From Aquimarina spongiae (GTDB lineage Bacteria; Bacteroidota; Bacteroidia; Flavobacteriales; Flavobacteriaceae), in NCBI RefSeq assembly GCF_900141785.1, contig NZ_FQYP01000009.1:1-64000 (forward strand): a DNA stretch of 64,000 nucleotides, read 5' to 3'. Of this stretch, positions 33,614 to 42,200 are shown piece after piece (the first letter of the stretch is position 1; the number at the start of each line of letters is the position of its first letter). The notes below the pieces were generated by a model. It was not told where the DNA came from, searched no databases, and worked only from the letters and a program-made list of their open reading frames with translations. Both the position numbers and the translations under genes were made by a program.

Positions 33614-34074
33614 GAAACTTTATCATTTTAGGTATTGCAGCTCTAGCTTATGGCGCCTATCGTTTTGGAAATAACAAAATTGATTCTGTTAGGCAAACGA
33701 TTCAATCATTGCAAATAAGGGTAGGCTCGATTAGTAATTTGGGATTAGCAGATGGTGGTGTACGATTTAATACAAATCTTACGGTTACCAATCCAACTAA
33801 CCAGGCATTAAATTTAAATGCCCAAGAAGTTGTAACGATAAGCAAGATTCGATTTTTCACAGATACAGGGCAATTCTTGGGAGAGTCTAACCCTAATATC
33901 ACCGGAATTCAAATAGGACCACTAAGTACAATTACGGTTCGCGATATACCAACCTTTGTAAGAGTATCGAACTTTGGAGCATTGCTTAACAATGCTATTG
34001 GATTGTTTCTCGATCCTAACAAATTGAAAATCAAAACAGATCTAACAGCACTAGGAAGAACATACACAATTTAA
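33610..34074 (+). CDS. Membrane-anchored LEA14-like beta-sandwich protein
   Basis: The 154 residues begin with a membrane helix (MRNFIILGIAALAYGAYRFG), followed by a domain whose pattern (LADGGVRFNTNLTVTNPTNQ, ITGIQIGPLSTITVRDIPTF) resembles LEA14/WHy-type immunoglobulin-like domains. A virion membrane protein is inferred. It is coupled to both neighbours (4-base overlap, 2-bp gap). Confidence 0.5.
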   Translation: MRNFIILGIAALAYGAYRFGNNKIDSVRQTIQSLQIRVGSISNLGLADGGVRFNTNLTVTNPTNQALNLNAQEVVTISKIRFFTDTGQFLGESNPNITGIQIGPLSTITVRDIPTFVRVSNFGALLNNAIGLFLDPNKLKIKTDLTALGRTYTI

Positions 34075-34076
34075 GC

Positions 34077-35285
34077 ATGAAAAAAACGGTGATCGAGCAA
34101 TACAACGGAATGCATAACAAAACCGTATCCAGGAGATACCTAGAGAAACTATTGTCCAGGGCCAAAAGAACCAAACAAAAAGAGGTGGTTTCCAAGATTG
34201 AGAAATTATTGTCTGATAACGAGGACAAATCCTTTGCAATTACTCTTACCAAAAAGTTACCTAGAAAAACCAAAAGAAGAGTAACTATCAAGTCAATCTC
34301 TAAGCCTAAAAAGAGGGTAGCGGCAAAGAAGAAAATAAAACTTAATGTTATTGGATTAGGAATTCCTAGTATTTGCGTCAAGAACTATGGTGATATGAGA
34401 AAGGAAGTTCCTAAGACAAATGTAAATTCAAGATCACTACACAATCATATACCGAAAGAACAAGTTTCAAATGATAATTGTCTACATTTTGAACTTCAGA
34501 AAAAATCGTCTCCAATTCTAAAAAAGCAACCAGTGATTAAGAGAACTGTAAAAGGAGGTACAACCATGGCTGACATAGATAATAATAATCAAATCACAGA
34601 AACGTTCACATTAGATTCAGATTTAGGGAGGTTCTTGGGGGATCTTGAGAAAAAACCAGTACATTCTATAGTCGTTACTTTGGATGCTCCAGCCGGATCT
34701 GGTAAGACCCGATTATTTTTTCAATTAATGAATGATTATGCTAATCATGGTAAATCTTGCGTATTCTTCACTTTTGAGGAACATTCCTCTAGCAAGTTAT
34801 TTAAGAATAAACGTGACCAGTATATAGATCCTAAGAACTATAATAATATCACCGTAGTAGATGAAATCAAAGACTACGAAGAGTTCAAAAGAATTGTAGA
34901 GAATCACGAAGTCATTTTAACTGACAGTTTTGGGAAGCTACAACGATTAATCAAAGGATTAAAAATAGAGCTGGATGAACATGTTCGCAAAGCTTTTGAT
35001 AGTAAATTGTTCTTCTTCATATTCCAAAGAACTACTGGTAAAACAATGCGAGGCGGTTCTGATAGCGAATTCGATGGTGATGTAATCCTGGAAGTTGTGA
35101 AACCTTCAGATGATTATCGAGAAAACTATGTTCGTGCTCGAAAGAACCGCTACAATGAAGAACCTAATATAAAATACAGTGTGTATCATCGATCAATTAT
35201 AGATGATGAAAATGGTACTGAAAGAATACAAGAGCCTAAAGATTCCGTTGATTCTCCCACTAGCTTGATTGTTAGTTCTATTTAG
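34077..35285 (+). CDS. RecA/RadA-type P-loop ATPase with a basic N-terminal extension
   Basis: Residues 1-163 form a basic, low-complexity extension. The ATPase follows: APAGSGKT Walker A (near 205-212), FFTFEEHSS, VILTDSFGKL Walker B (near 280), FQRTTGKTMRGGSDSEFDGD and VRARKNRYNEEP. The last elements resemble RadA/DnaB/KaiC-type RecA-fold ATPases. It might package DNA, aid replication or drive assembly. An internal ATG at 34566 follows AAAGGAGG (34551-34558) at ideal spacing, so a 239-residue ATPase-only form is likely. It ends the late operon at a terminator. Confidence 0.72.
   Translation: MKKTVIEQYNGMHNKTVSRRYLEKLLSRAKRTKQKEVVSKIEKLLSDNEDKSFAITLTKKLPRKTKRRVTIKSISKPKKRVAAKKKIKLNVIGLGIPSICVKNYGDMRKEVPKTNVNSRSLHNHIPKEQVSNDNCLHFELQKKSSPILKKQPVIKRTVKGGTTMADIDNNNQITETFTLDSDLGRFLGDLEKKPVHSIVVTLDAPAGSGKTRLFFQLMNDYANHGKSCVFFTFEEHSSSKLFKNKRDQYIDPKNYNNITVVDEIKDYEEFKRIVENHEVILTDSFGKLQRLIKGLKIELDEHVRKAFDSKLFFFIFQRTTGKTMRGGSDSEFDGDVILEVVKPSDDYRENYVRARKNRYNEEPNIKYSVYHRSIIDDENGTERIQEPKDSVDSPTSLIVSSI
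34551..34568 (+). promoter_or_regulatory. Strong internal Shine-Dalgarno and start inside the ATPase gene
   Basis: AAAGGAGG lies 7 bases before an in-frame ATG that starts exactly at the conserved ATPase (MADIDNNNQITET). Such strong Shine-Dalgarno sites are rare in Bacteroidota, which makes this one conspicuous. Confidence 0.55.
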
Positions 35286-35328
35286 CAATTGTGTTGTTAG
35301 TCAAAAACCCGGTTAATCGCCGGGTTTT
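35242..35328 (+). repeat. 87-bp direct repeat, left copy (ATPase 3' end plus terminator)
   Basis: The last codons of the ATPase gene and its terminator recur at 36066-36152 with only a few substitutions and no gaps. The two copies bracket the SieB-like gene. Confidence 0.75.
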
Positions 35329-35330
35329 AT
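35304..35330 (+). terminator. Late-operon terminator
   Basis: AAAACCCGG and CCGGGTTTT form a 9-bp stem followed by a T run, right after the ATPase gene. Confidence 0.7.
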
Positions 35331-35415
35331 TCTGATTGTATTTTTGATTGGGATAAGGAATTAAAATTTCTATATTTAGAATATCTCGATAACGAAAGTA
35401 TAACCTAATTAATTT

Positions 35416-36000
35416 ATGAATTTTTCATTTAGTGATTTAATAGACCTCAGTAAAGTGCCAATAAAAATATTCTGGCTATTTACGATAGTTAGTGGAACTC
35501 TTCTTTTTGCACCTGAATCATTTCTTGAAGAACTTAAACTAAAAGAGTTTGAACAGAATTACGGGATGTATTTCGGCATAGTTCTTATAGTGTGTGTCTC
35601 ATTCATTATTTTGTCACTCATTTATTATATGATTAAAGAAGTTAAAAGTTATTTTTTTAGAAAGAGACTTATTAAACAACTGAACGAAAAAATTAAAAAT
35701 TTAGACCCATCAGAACAATCCGTTTTACGTGAATTTATAGTGCTTAATCGAACAACCGTTTCCATGCCGATGGATCATCCTGTGGTTTCAGGGCTTTTGA
35801 ACAAATCTATTTTGATAAGAAAATCAAACATAGGAACCGGAATGTACTTTCCTATGGCGATTTCAAGACTAGCAGAAAAGCATCTGGAAGAAATTCACGT
35901 AGGAATTTCGGAAGGAATGAATGAGGAAAAAATTATCGAAGTCTTAAGCAATAGACCAGATTGGGCAGACGATTTTATTTATACAAGTGCAAATAAATAA
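35416..36000 (+). CDS. SieB-like superinfection exclusion membrane protein
   Basis: The 194 residues have two N-terminal membrane helices (about 15-32 and 51-71), then a basic linker and a compact C-terminal domain (SEQSVLREFIVLNRTTVSMP ... VVSGLLNKSILIR). The topology and the E..vLr.Fi....T....... V..L...gIl layout agree with the SieB family of phage superinfection-exclusion proteins. The gene sits in its own cassette between two 87-bp repeats, downstream of the late terminator, the usual place for lysogenic-conversion genes. Assignment is from pattern recognition only. Confidence 0.5.
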   Translation: MNFSFSDLIDLSKVPIKIFWLFTIVSGTLLFAPESFLEELKLKEFEQNYGMYFGIVLIVCVSFIILSLIYYMIKEVKSYFFRKRLIKQLNEKIKNLDPSEQSVLREFIVLNRTTVSMPMDHPVVSGLLNKSILIRKSNIGTGMYFPMAISRLAEKHLEEIHVGISEGMNEEKIIEVLSNRPDWADDFIYTSANK

Positions 36001-36065
36001 GGAGATATATGAACGAAATGCAAAATACTTGATAAAGTAATACGTAAAAATTCAACAGCCAAAAT

Positions 36066-36152
36066 ATTCCGTTGATTCTCCCACTAGCTTGATTGTTAGT
36101 TGTATTTAGCAATTGAGTTGTTAGTCAAAAACCCCGTTAATCGCCAGTTTTT
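36066..36152 (+). repeat. 87-bp direct repeat, right copy (decayed gene end and terminator)
   Basis: It copies 35242-35328 with few substitutions, including changes that weaken the terminator stem (AAAACCCCG / CCAGTTTT). It encodes no gene here, so it is a duplicate left by insertion of the cassette. Confidence 0.75.
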
Positions 36153-36257
36153 TTAATTCGTAGATCCTGTTGTGGAAAACCGTAATGTTTTTATTTTTTT
36201 TTTATTCAAATTGCAGTTGAGCAACTATGAAACTCTAAAAATTTAAAATTGACATCA

Positions 36258-37127
36258 ATGAAACCATCAGTAGATAGTACGATTGTTAAAATGTTGAATC
36301 AGAGATTAGAAGAATTGGAAACTTTTTTTGAAGCTGATTTTTTAATCTATTATGGACCTTTTGTAGGGGGGGAAAACTCCTTTTTGACAGTAGTAGAAGA
36401 TTTAGCTTATGACAAGGACAAAAAAGAGAAATTATGTGTTATGTTAACTACTACTGGTGGCAGTGCAATTGTCGTAGAAAGGTACGTGAATATTTTAAGA
36501 AAGCACTATGATGATATTAGCTTCATTGTACCCGATTATGCTTATAGTGCGGGTACAATATTTTGTATGAGTGGTGATAACATTTACATGGATTATTTTT
36601 CCGTTTTAGGACCTATAGATCCTCAAGTAGAAAACAAAGATAATAAGTGGGTTGCTGCACTTGGATACCTAGATAAGATAAACGAATTAATTGATAAGGC
36701 AAAGAATGACGAAATGACACAAGCGGAATTTCTTATTCTTAAAGATTTTGATCTTGCGGAATTACGAGAATATGAGCAAGCCAAAAATTTAACCATAGAT
36801 TTACTTGAAAAATGGCTTGTGAAGTATAAGTTTAAGAATTGGAATACTCATAGGACAAATCCTAATTTATTGGGACAAGAAGTAACTGAGGATGAGAAGA
36901 TAGCTAGAGCAAAAGATATTGCAGATAAACTAAGTAACAATAATTTATGGAAATCTCATGGGAGGCCTATTAATATTGAAGCATTAAGATATCTTGGATT
37001 AGAAATTGATGATTATAGTGAAGAAACTGAAATGAGAAATTTAATTAGATCTTACTACGAGTTACTTTCAGATTTTGTAAATAAAGGCAAGTATCCTACC
37101 TTTGTACATACAAGAAAATTTATTTAG
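36258..37127 (+). CDS. ClpP/SppA-superfamily protein (SDH_sah-like)
   Basis: ATG 36258 gives 289 residues. MLTTTGGSAIVVERYVNILR is the glycine-rich oxyanion strand, DYAYSAGTIFCMSGDNIYMD holds the serine nucleophile in a SAGT motif, and FSVLGPIDPQ follows as in the serine dehydrogenase proteinase (SDH_sah)/SppA group. No signal peptide or membrane helix is seen, so it is probably cytosolic. It pairs with a small gene 2 bp downstream. As cargo at the element end, it could be a defence or anti-host protease; this is inference. Confidence 0.68.
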   Translation: MKPSVDSTIVKMLNQRLEELETFFEADFLIYYGPFVGGENSFLTVVEDLAYDKDKKEKLCVMLTTTGGSAIVVERYVNILRKHYDDISFIVPDYAYSAGTIFCMSGDNIYMDYFSVLGPIDPQVENKDNKWVAALGYLDKINELIDKAKNDEMTQAEFLILKDFDLAELREYEQAKNLTIDLLEKWLVKYKFKNWNTHRTNPNLLGQEVTEDEKIARAKDIADKLSNNNLWKSHGRPINIEALRYLGLEIDDYSEETEMRNLIRSYYELLSDFVNKGKYPTFVHTRKFI

Positions 37128-37129
37128 CC

Positions 37130-37333
37130 ATGAAAACAAGTACGACTATTGAGTTAAAAGAAACTCTTAAAAATTTGGGTGATAAGTTTGATAATGATGA
37201 AATAATTAAGCGATTCCAAGAGTCTTCGAATGAGTTCGACTTAATGATCAAAAAAGGATTAGCTAAAAGAAGAGGTAATAATATTTATTCTTCGATCGAT
37301 AAAGGGACTAATGTTGTTATGTTTAATCGATAG
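37130..37333 (+). CDS. Small partner of the ClpP-like protein, 67 residues
   Basis: The protein is helical and charged (MKTSTTIELKETLKNLGDKF, then EFDLMIKKGLAKRRGNNIYS). It is 2 bp after the ClpP-like gene and ahead of a terminator, so both form one transcript. The layout recalls antitoxin or adaptor proteins, but no family is recognised. Confidence 0.5.
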   Translation: MKTSTTIELKETLKNLGDKFDNDEIIKRFQESSNEFDLMIKKGLAKRRGNNIYSSIDKGTNVVMFNR

Positions 37334-37355
37334 GTTATTTCAATAAAATATTCAT

Positions 37356-37384
37356 AAAAACCCATTAATAAATGGGTTTTTTTT
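37356..37384 (+). terminator. Terminator of the ClpP-like operon
   Basis: AAAACCCATT and AATGGGTTTT form a perfect 10-bp stem with a T8 run. Confidence 0.75.
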
Positions 37385-37600
37385 GTTACTCGTATTACGA
37401 ATTATAAGCAACTAAAGTCGAAAGTTTAAAAACAAGTTCTTACATTGAATCTTTTTTTTGATCTTATCATGTTCTTTTTAGTGAATGCATTAAACTTAAA
37501 AATAACGCAATGGGTTCTGAATTAATTCAAATAGAGCCCATTGGTTAAAATTGGAGATAGCTCTAAAGAAAGGTAACAACTACTGAAAAAAAAAGAAAAT

Positions 37601-37713
37601 TTCTGTATTTATTTAGTTATCTGTAATTTCTGTAGTTTTTTCTGTATTTGTTTAACTGTTAGTTTTTCAGGTGGTTAAAGTAGGTTTTGCCTAAAAACTA
37701 CAGAAATACAGAA
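37601..37713. repeat. Right-end TTCTGTATTT / TACAGAA repeat cluster
   Basis: TTCTGTATTT occurs at 37601 and 37640, TTCTGTA at 37628, and TACAGAAATACAGAA at 37699-37713. The same motif set lies at 6121-6216 near the left end. The rest of 37385-37791 shows no gene. Confidence 0.6.
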
Positions 37714-37791
37714 ATTGGATGAAACTTTATATTAAAATATTTTCTATTAATCTTTGAAATCAGATAATATAAAAAAACAACGCAATACGTT

Positions 37792-39027
37792 CTAAAACAA
37801 TTGATCTAGTATTCTTTGGTGTTCTCTGTCTTGAACTTCATTAGGTATCTTTTTTTGATAGTTAAATGTTACTCCATGTTTTTTATGTCCTTGAAGCTGC
37901 ATTAATACCAAGTCATTAATTAATAGCTCTCCTCCAATTGATCTGAAAAGATACCTCGAGGTTTTTGAACTCAATGCCTTTTCAAAACCTAATATTTTCG
38001 AAACCCGAATTAAGGAGGCGTTTGCGCTGTTTCTTGCATATTTGTAATTATCAGTACTTGGATAAGGTATGTAAGAGAATACTTTTTTACTATTTCTGTC
38101 GCCATATTTGTTTATAGTAGCTATGGCAAACTGATTGAGAAAGTTATCTATTTTTTCACCTCCATTAGGTTTATTTCTGTTTTTAAAACGTCTAAATACA
38201 ATCCTACCATTCTTTATACTTTCCCACTTTAGATTAGCAATATCTGCATAGTCATGTCCTCCGATAGCAAATTGCAAAAGAAAGATATCTATATGTCGCT
38301 GGGTAGTTAATATACTTTTATTATTCGTGTATTTTTTAGGAGTGTACTTAAATAGTTTCTTTAATTCAATAATTGAGAAATCTGGAGTCTCTTTACTTTT
38401 TTCATTTTTAACTAAACCAAGAAAAGGATTATCTTTTTTTACATTTAATGAATCTCTACGCTGCGCTTCTTTATAGAGAGCTCTTAAGGTTCTAAGTAGG
38501 AATGAAACATTTCCTTTCCCCTTTCCATATTTTCTTTTATAAATGATAAAGCTATTTAACCATTCGTAATTAACATGATTTATCGAAATATCCTTTCCTA
38601 ATAGAAAGTTCTTTATCTGTTTTTTCGTGTCCGTATAGGCTTGTGTTGATGCGCCTTGATCTTTTAATTCCTGGATTCTGATTTCAAAAAACTCAATAAG
38701 ACCAATAGTGTTTTCTTTCTCTAGCTCGGCTAATCGTTTTTTAAGTAGAAAAATCTCTAAATCTTTATCACTTACAGGACTGGAATTACTTTTTACAAAA
38801 TCATAGGCTTGTTGTAGATCCATACCTATATCATTACAATACTCAAGTTGCTTATTTAATTTTTCTATTCTATCCCTTACATATCCGGTTAGTTTAAGTT
38901 TTTTCTGATTTTGATATAGGTTTGTCTTGATGTATAGGTATTTTCTGCTGCTGTATAGCTTAATACGGACCAGGTATCCTTTTTTACTTTTGTAGTGTGT
39001 GTAAACCTCTAAATTTCCATTAATCAT
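37792..39027 (-). CDS. Tyrosine recombinase (integrase) of the element
   Basis: The 411-residue protein has an arm-binding N-terminus, a helical SAM-like core-binding domain (about 110-230, LIEFFEIRIQELKDQGASTQ) and a catalytic domain with FAIGGHDYADIANLKW, SKTSRYLFRS, GHKKHG and the presumed nucleophile in TFNYQKK. The first Arg of the usual RHRHY set is not in its normal place (GGHDYADI), a feature I recall for a flavobacterial integrase subgroup. It is adjacent to attR, as expected for a self-integrating element. Confidence 0.88.
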   Translation of the reverse strand: MINGNLEVYTHYKSKKGYLVRIKLYSSRKYLYIKTNLYQNQKKLKLTGYVRDRIEKLNKQLEYCNDIGMDLQQAYDFVKSNSSPVSDKDLEIFLLKKRLAELEKENTIGLIEFFEIRIQELKDQGASTQAYTDTKKQIKNFLLGKDISINHVNYEWLNSFIIYKRKYGKGKGNVSFLLRTLRALYKEAQRRDSLNVKKDNPFLGLVKNEKSKETPDFSIIELKKLFKYTPKKYTNNKSILTTQRHIDIFLLQFAIGGHDYADIANLKWESIKNGRIVFRRFKNRNKPNGGEKIDNFLNQFAIATINKYGDRNSKKVFSYIPYPSTDNYKYARNSANASLIRVSKILGFEKALSSKTSRYLFRSIGGELLINDLVLMQLQGHKKHGVTFNYQKKIPNEVQDREHQRILDQLF

Positions 39028-39041
39028 CAGTTAAGCAGTTT

Positions 39042-39098
39042 TTCGATAACTTTTCGATAACAAATTTAATAAAATGCGATAAAAAACGATAAAAAATG
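39042..39098. repeat. Right arm-type repeats beside the integrase start
   Basis: TTCGATAAC-TT-TTCGATAAC and CAA lie at 39042-39063, identical to 5816-5837. Further CGATAAAAAA units follow at about 39075-39096. They overlap the integrase promoter region, so they may also control integrase expression. Confidence 0.55.
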
Positions 39099-39191
39099 AT
39101 ACTATCAGCTAAATCCGTTAAGTGTGCTTAAGTGTATTAAATTCAAAGCTTATCCGTTATATCTGTTGATTTTTCTACCAAAAATCTATAC

Positions 39192-39235
39192 AACAAAAAA
39201 CACGATCAAAGCAGCGCTCTTTGATCGTGTTTTGG
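39192..39235. repeat. attR core and intact host terminator
   Basis: 39192-39228 is the second copy of the 37-bp attachment core. Here the hairpin is complete: AAAACACGATCAAAG and CTTTGATCGTGTTTT (15 bp) around CAGCGCT, with U tails on both strands. It lies 21 bp after the stop of the ABC/M1 gene and ends its transcript, so attB was the terminator of that gene. Confidence 0.85.
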
Positions 39236-39255
39236 TTCCCTTGGGTAATATAAGA

Positions 39256-42200
39256 TTACTCAGATACTACTTTCAAATTATCGTCAGAGTTTCTGTCGAT
39301 AAGTTTGTTATAAGGGTCTATTCCTGCTTTTACAGGTTTTTCTTTGGTGGTGATGGTAAAAGTATTTTCGCCCGGCTGCAACCACTTGCGTTCCAGATAG
39401 TATGGATTCTTTAAAGGAACTTCCTGTTCGTCTACAATGTCCTCCCCAAATAATCCAATCTCGATATAATTGGATTTTTCTCCCACTTTTTTCTCTTTAC
39501 CTTCATCATCATAATAGGTCTTTTTACTATCTACAGTAAACGTAGTTTCATAAGATCCATTGTCTAGTTTTTTAGTTTTAGCATCAGAAACGCGATTCTC
39601 ATACAATACAATTTCTTTAAACCCATCATCTACAGCATATTTCAAAGAATCTGGAGCTACATCATAAATCGCCTGATAGAAATTTTCTGAAGTAGGATAT
39701 ACCCCTTTTTCAAAGTTTTTGTACTCTTCCAAGAACCCTTTTAACGCATTGTTAAGTTTAGTTTCTCCAATAAGATCTTGTAAATTATACATAATCATCG
39801 AACCTTTCTGATACCAAATGTGCTGTCCAAATTCAACATTCATAAGAGATCGCTCTGGTTTAAAACTAAAGGCTCTGCTTCTTAGATATTGATCAAGAGA
39901 ATATTTTAAGAAATTTTTGATTCCATTTTCACCATATTGTTTTTTCATTGCCATTAGCGAAGTGTATTCCGCCAAGGTTTCAGAAATGATATTGGCGCCT
40001 CTGGTTTTACTTGGAGCAACCATATGCCCCCACCATTGGTGAGCTACTTCGTGGGCTGTAACTGTAAAGGCATAATTGTAATTTTCTGCCTTGTCAAAAT
40101 CGGCAACAAAACCAACATCTTCGGAATATGGAATTGTAGTAACAAAGGATTGTGCAAATGATGTATGTCCGGGGAATTCAACAATACGTAATACCGAGTT
40201 AGGGTATTCGATAAAGTTTTTTGAACAATAGTCTAAGGCTACTTTAGCTCCACGAATAAAATGTTCTAGATTATGTTTATGTTTCGGTGAATGATACACT
40301 TCAATATCCACCTTTTTACCGCTAGGCGCCGTCCAACTGGATCGTTCTACATCATATTCTGCTGATACTATATTAAAAAATAGTAATGTCTTTGATTCTA
40401 GTGTATAATGATAATAAGCTCGATCATTTTCTTCCCATTCTTTTACCAATTTACCAGGTGCCAGTGCCGTTTGATCTTTGGTGGTACTTATAACGGTTTC
40501 AAAGTTGATATAATGACCATCTTCATTAAATAAACTCTTTTTTAATCCGGTAGAATCAGTTCTTGCGGCAAACAAATAATCCATTTTTTCTAAGTCGTAC
40601 TTTTTACGTACACCATTATCTAAAAGACTTTGTTGGTAATGAAACCTTGGGAAAATGTCACTATTAAAAAACGTACCATTATGCAATACTTGTGTTTCCA
40701 TCGCATTAGCAAACCCTTTGGTTTCTGAAGACACATTTAATGTGAGTTCTGCTGTTTCCTGTGGTTGCATGGATTGTGGTAACTTATAAAAGTACATACG
40801 ATATACCGTATCAGATACCACGGGAGTCAATTCACTTCCATTATAGATCACCTTATTCAGCTTTGCATATTTACCGGGGAACTGCATTTCTAACATCAAG
40901 GTATCAATGGTTACATCAAAGTTGTTGATGATTTTAAAATCTCCTTTAGCATTAACTCTTCTTTCTTTTGGAAATACATCAATATAGGTTTTAAGATCGG
41001 TAACCTGCGGATGTGCCGCATTAATATATTTGGCATATTGCTTTTCGGCATCTGCTTGAATCTTTTCGGATTCATTACCAGTAGACATGCTGTTTAGTAC
41101 ATTAAGATTATAATAGCTATACCCGCCTACAGAGATAAACGCAATTACTACACCTACTAAGGCCATGATGTTTTTGGCGGTAAATCGTTGCTTGGCCAAT
41201 GATAATCTTTCTTTGGCGGAAGAAAAGAATCCTCGTGTCCAAAACACCAAACCAACAAGCATTAGGATGGCCGTAAATAAAATCCAATACAGATTTAGCC
41301 AACTGGTCCCAGTTAGGTAGTGCCCAAACCCATTTAAGTCACTTAAGAAAAATGGAGTGACACCTCCATAGATAAGCATGGGGTTGGTAGATTTAAAACC
41401 TAGTGTAATCAATAATGGCAATCCTATATAAAGTACGATAACAATAAAATGCCCCAAAAACTTATTGTTGACCATCACATGAATAAAAAATGCAAGTAAT
41501 ATGGTTGTAATAAGACCAGGAAATACCAATCCAAAATTGTAAATCAAATACATATCCAACTCGTAAGCAAAATACCCATTAATGGTTTGGTAAATTACTC
41601 CTACTACTACATTGGCAAGTGTCAAAATAACAGCCACTCCTAATAAGGCAATAATCTTAGAAAAATATAAACTAGTATTACTAATAGGTAAGGCATCATA
41701 AAAAACAAAAGTTTTGTTTTTACGGGTACGATGTACTGCTTCTCCAGAAAATAAAACAAGGATTACAGCAGATAATAAAGAAATACCACCTGCTACTAGT
41801 AATGAAATATACCGAGTTAATGGTAAATTAGGTGTGCCATAAGTCTCGTTAGCCAAGTACACGATAAATACAGCAATCACGATCCCTATGATCAATAGGA
41901 TAGCAAATACAGGATCTTTTACAATGGATAAAAATTCGATCTTGCTTAACGACCATAAATTTTGTCTTTCCGTCTTTTTGGTAAATACCTGTGTAATCGA
42001 ACCAACCAATGAAGGTTGATATGCACTATTATCAGTTTTCTTAGCCTTTTTTCCAGAAAGTAAAAATTTCTTATAATCAAATCGGAAGAGTGTCACGAAA
42101 AACAAGATCAATCCTACGGTTAACCATAACATACGATTCAATAAGAATTTACCTGATATAGGAAGTTGCAAGGTGTTCAACTCATTGATTGACCAATATT

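Larger units (their letters stand above)
5732..39228. mobile_element. Integrated prophage-like element, about 33.5 kb, no tailed-phage hallmark genes
   Basis: A 37-bp perfect direct repeat bounds the element, and a tyrosine recombinase gene lies just inside the right end. The interior holds a repressor with a divergent operator region, a primase-helicase, two DNA methylases, a SRAP protein, a late operon of small membrane-anchored and beta-rich proteins with a giant spike, and membrane cargo genes at both ends. No terminase, portal, tail, relaxase or type IV secretion gene is visible. I infer a prophage of an unusual, possibly tailless virus. A virus-derived or virion-like element of another kind is not excluded. 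Confidence 0.85.

Noticed and set aside
34077..35285. FtsK/HerA-type or A32-like packaging ATPase
   Set aside because: The motifs after Walker B (MRGGSDSEFDGD, RARKNRY) point to the RecA/RadA/DnaB side instead; a packaging role cannot be inferred from family.
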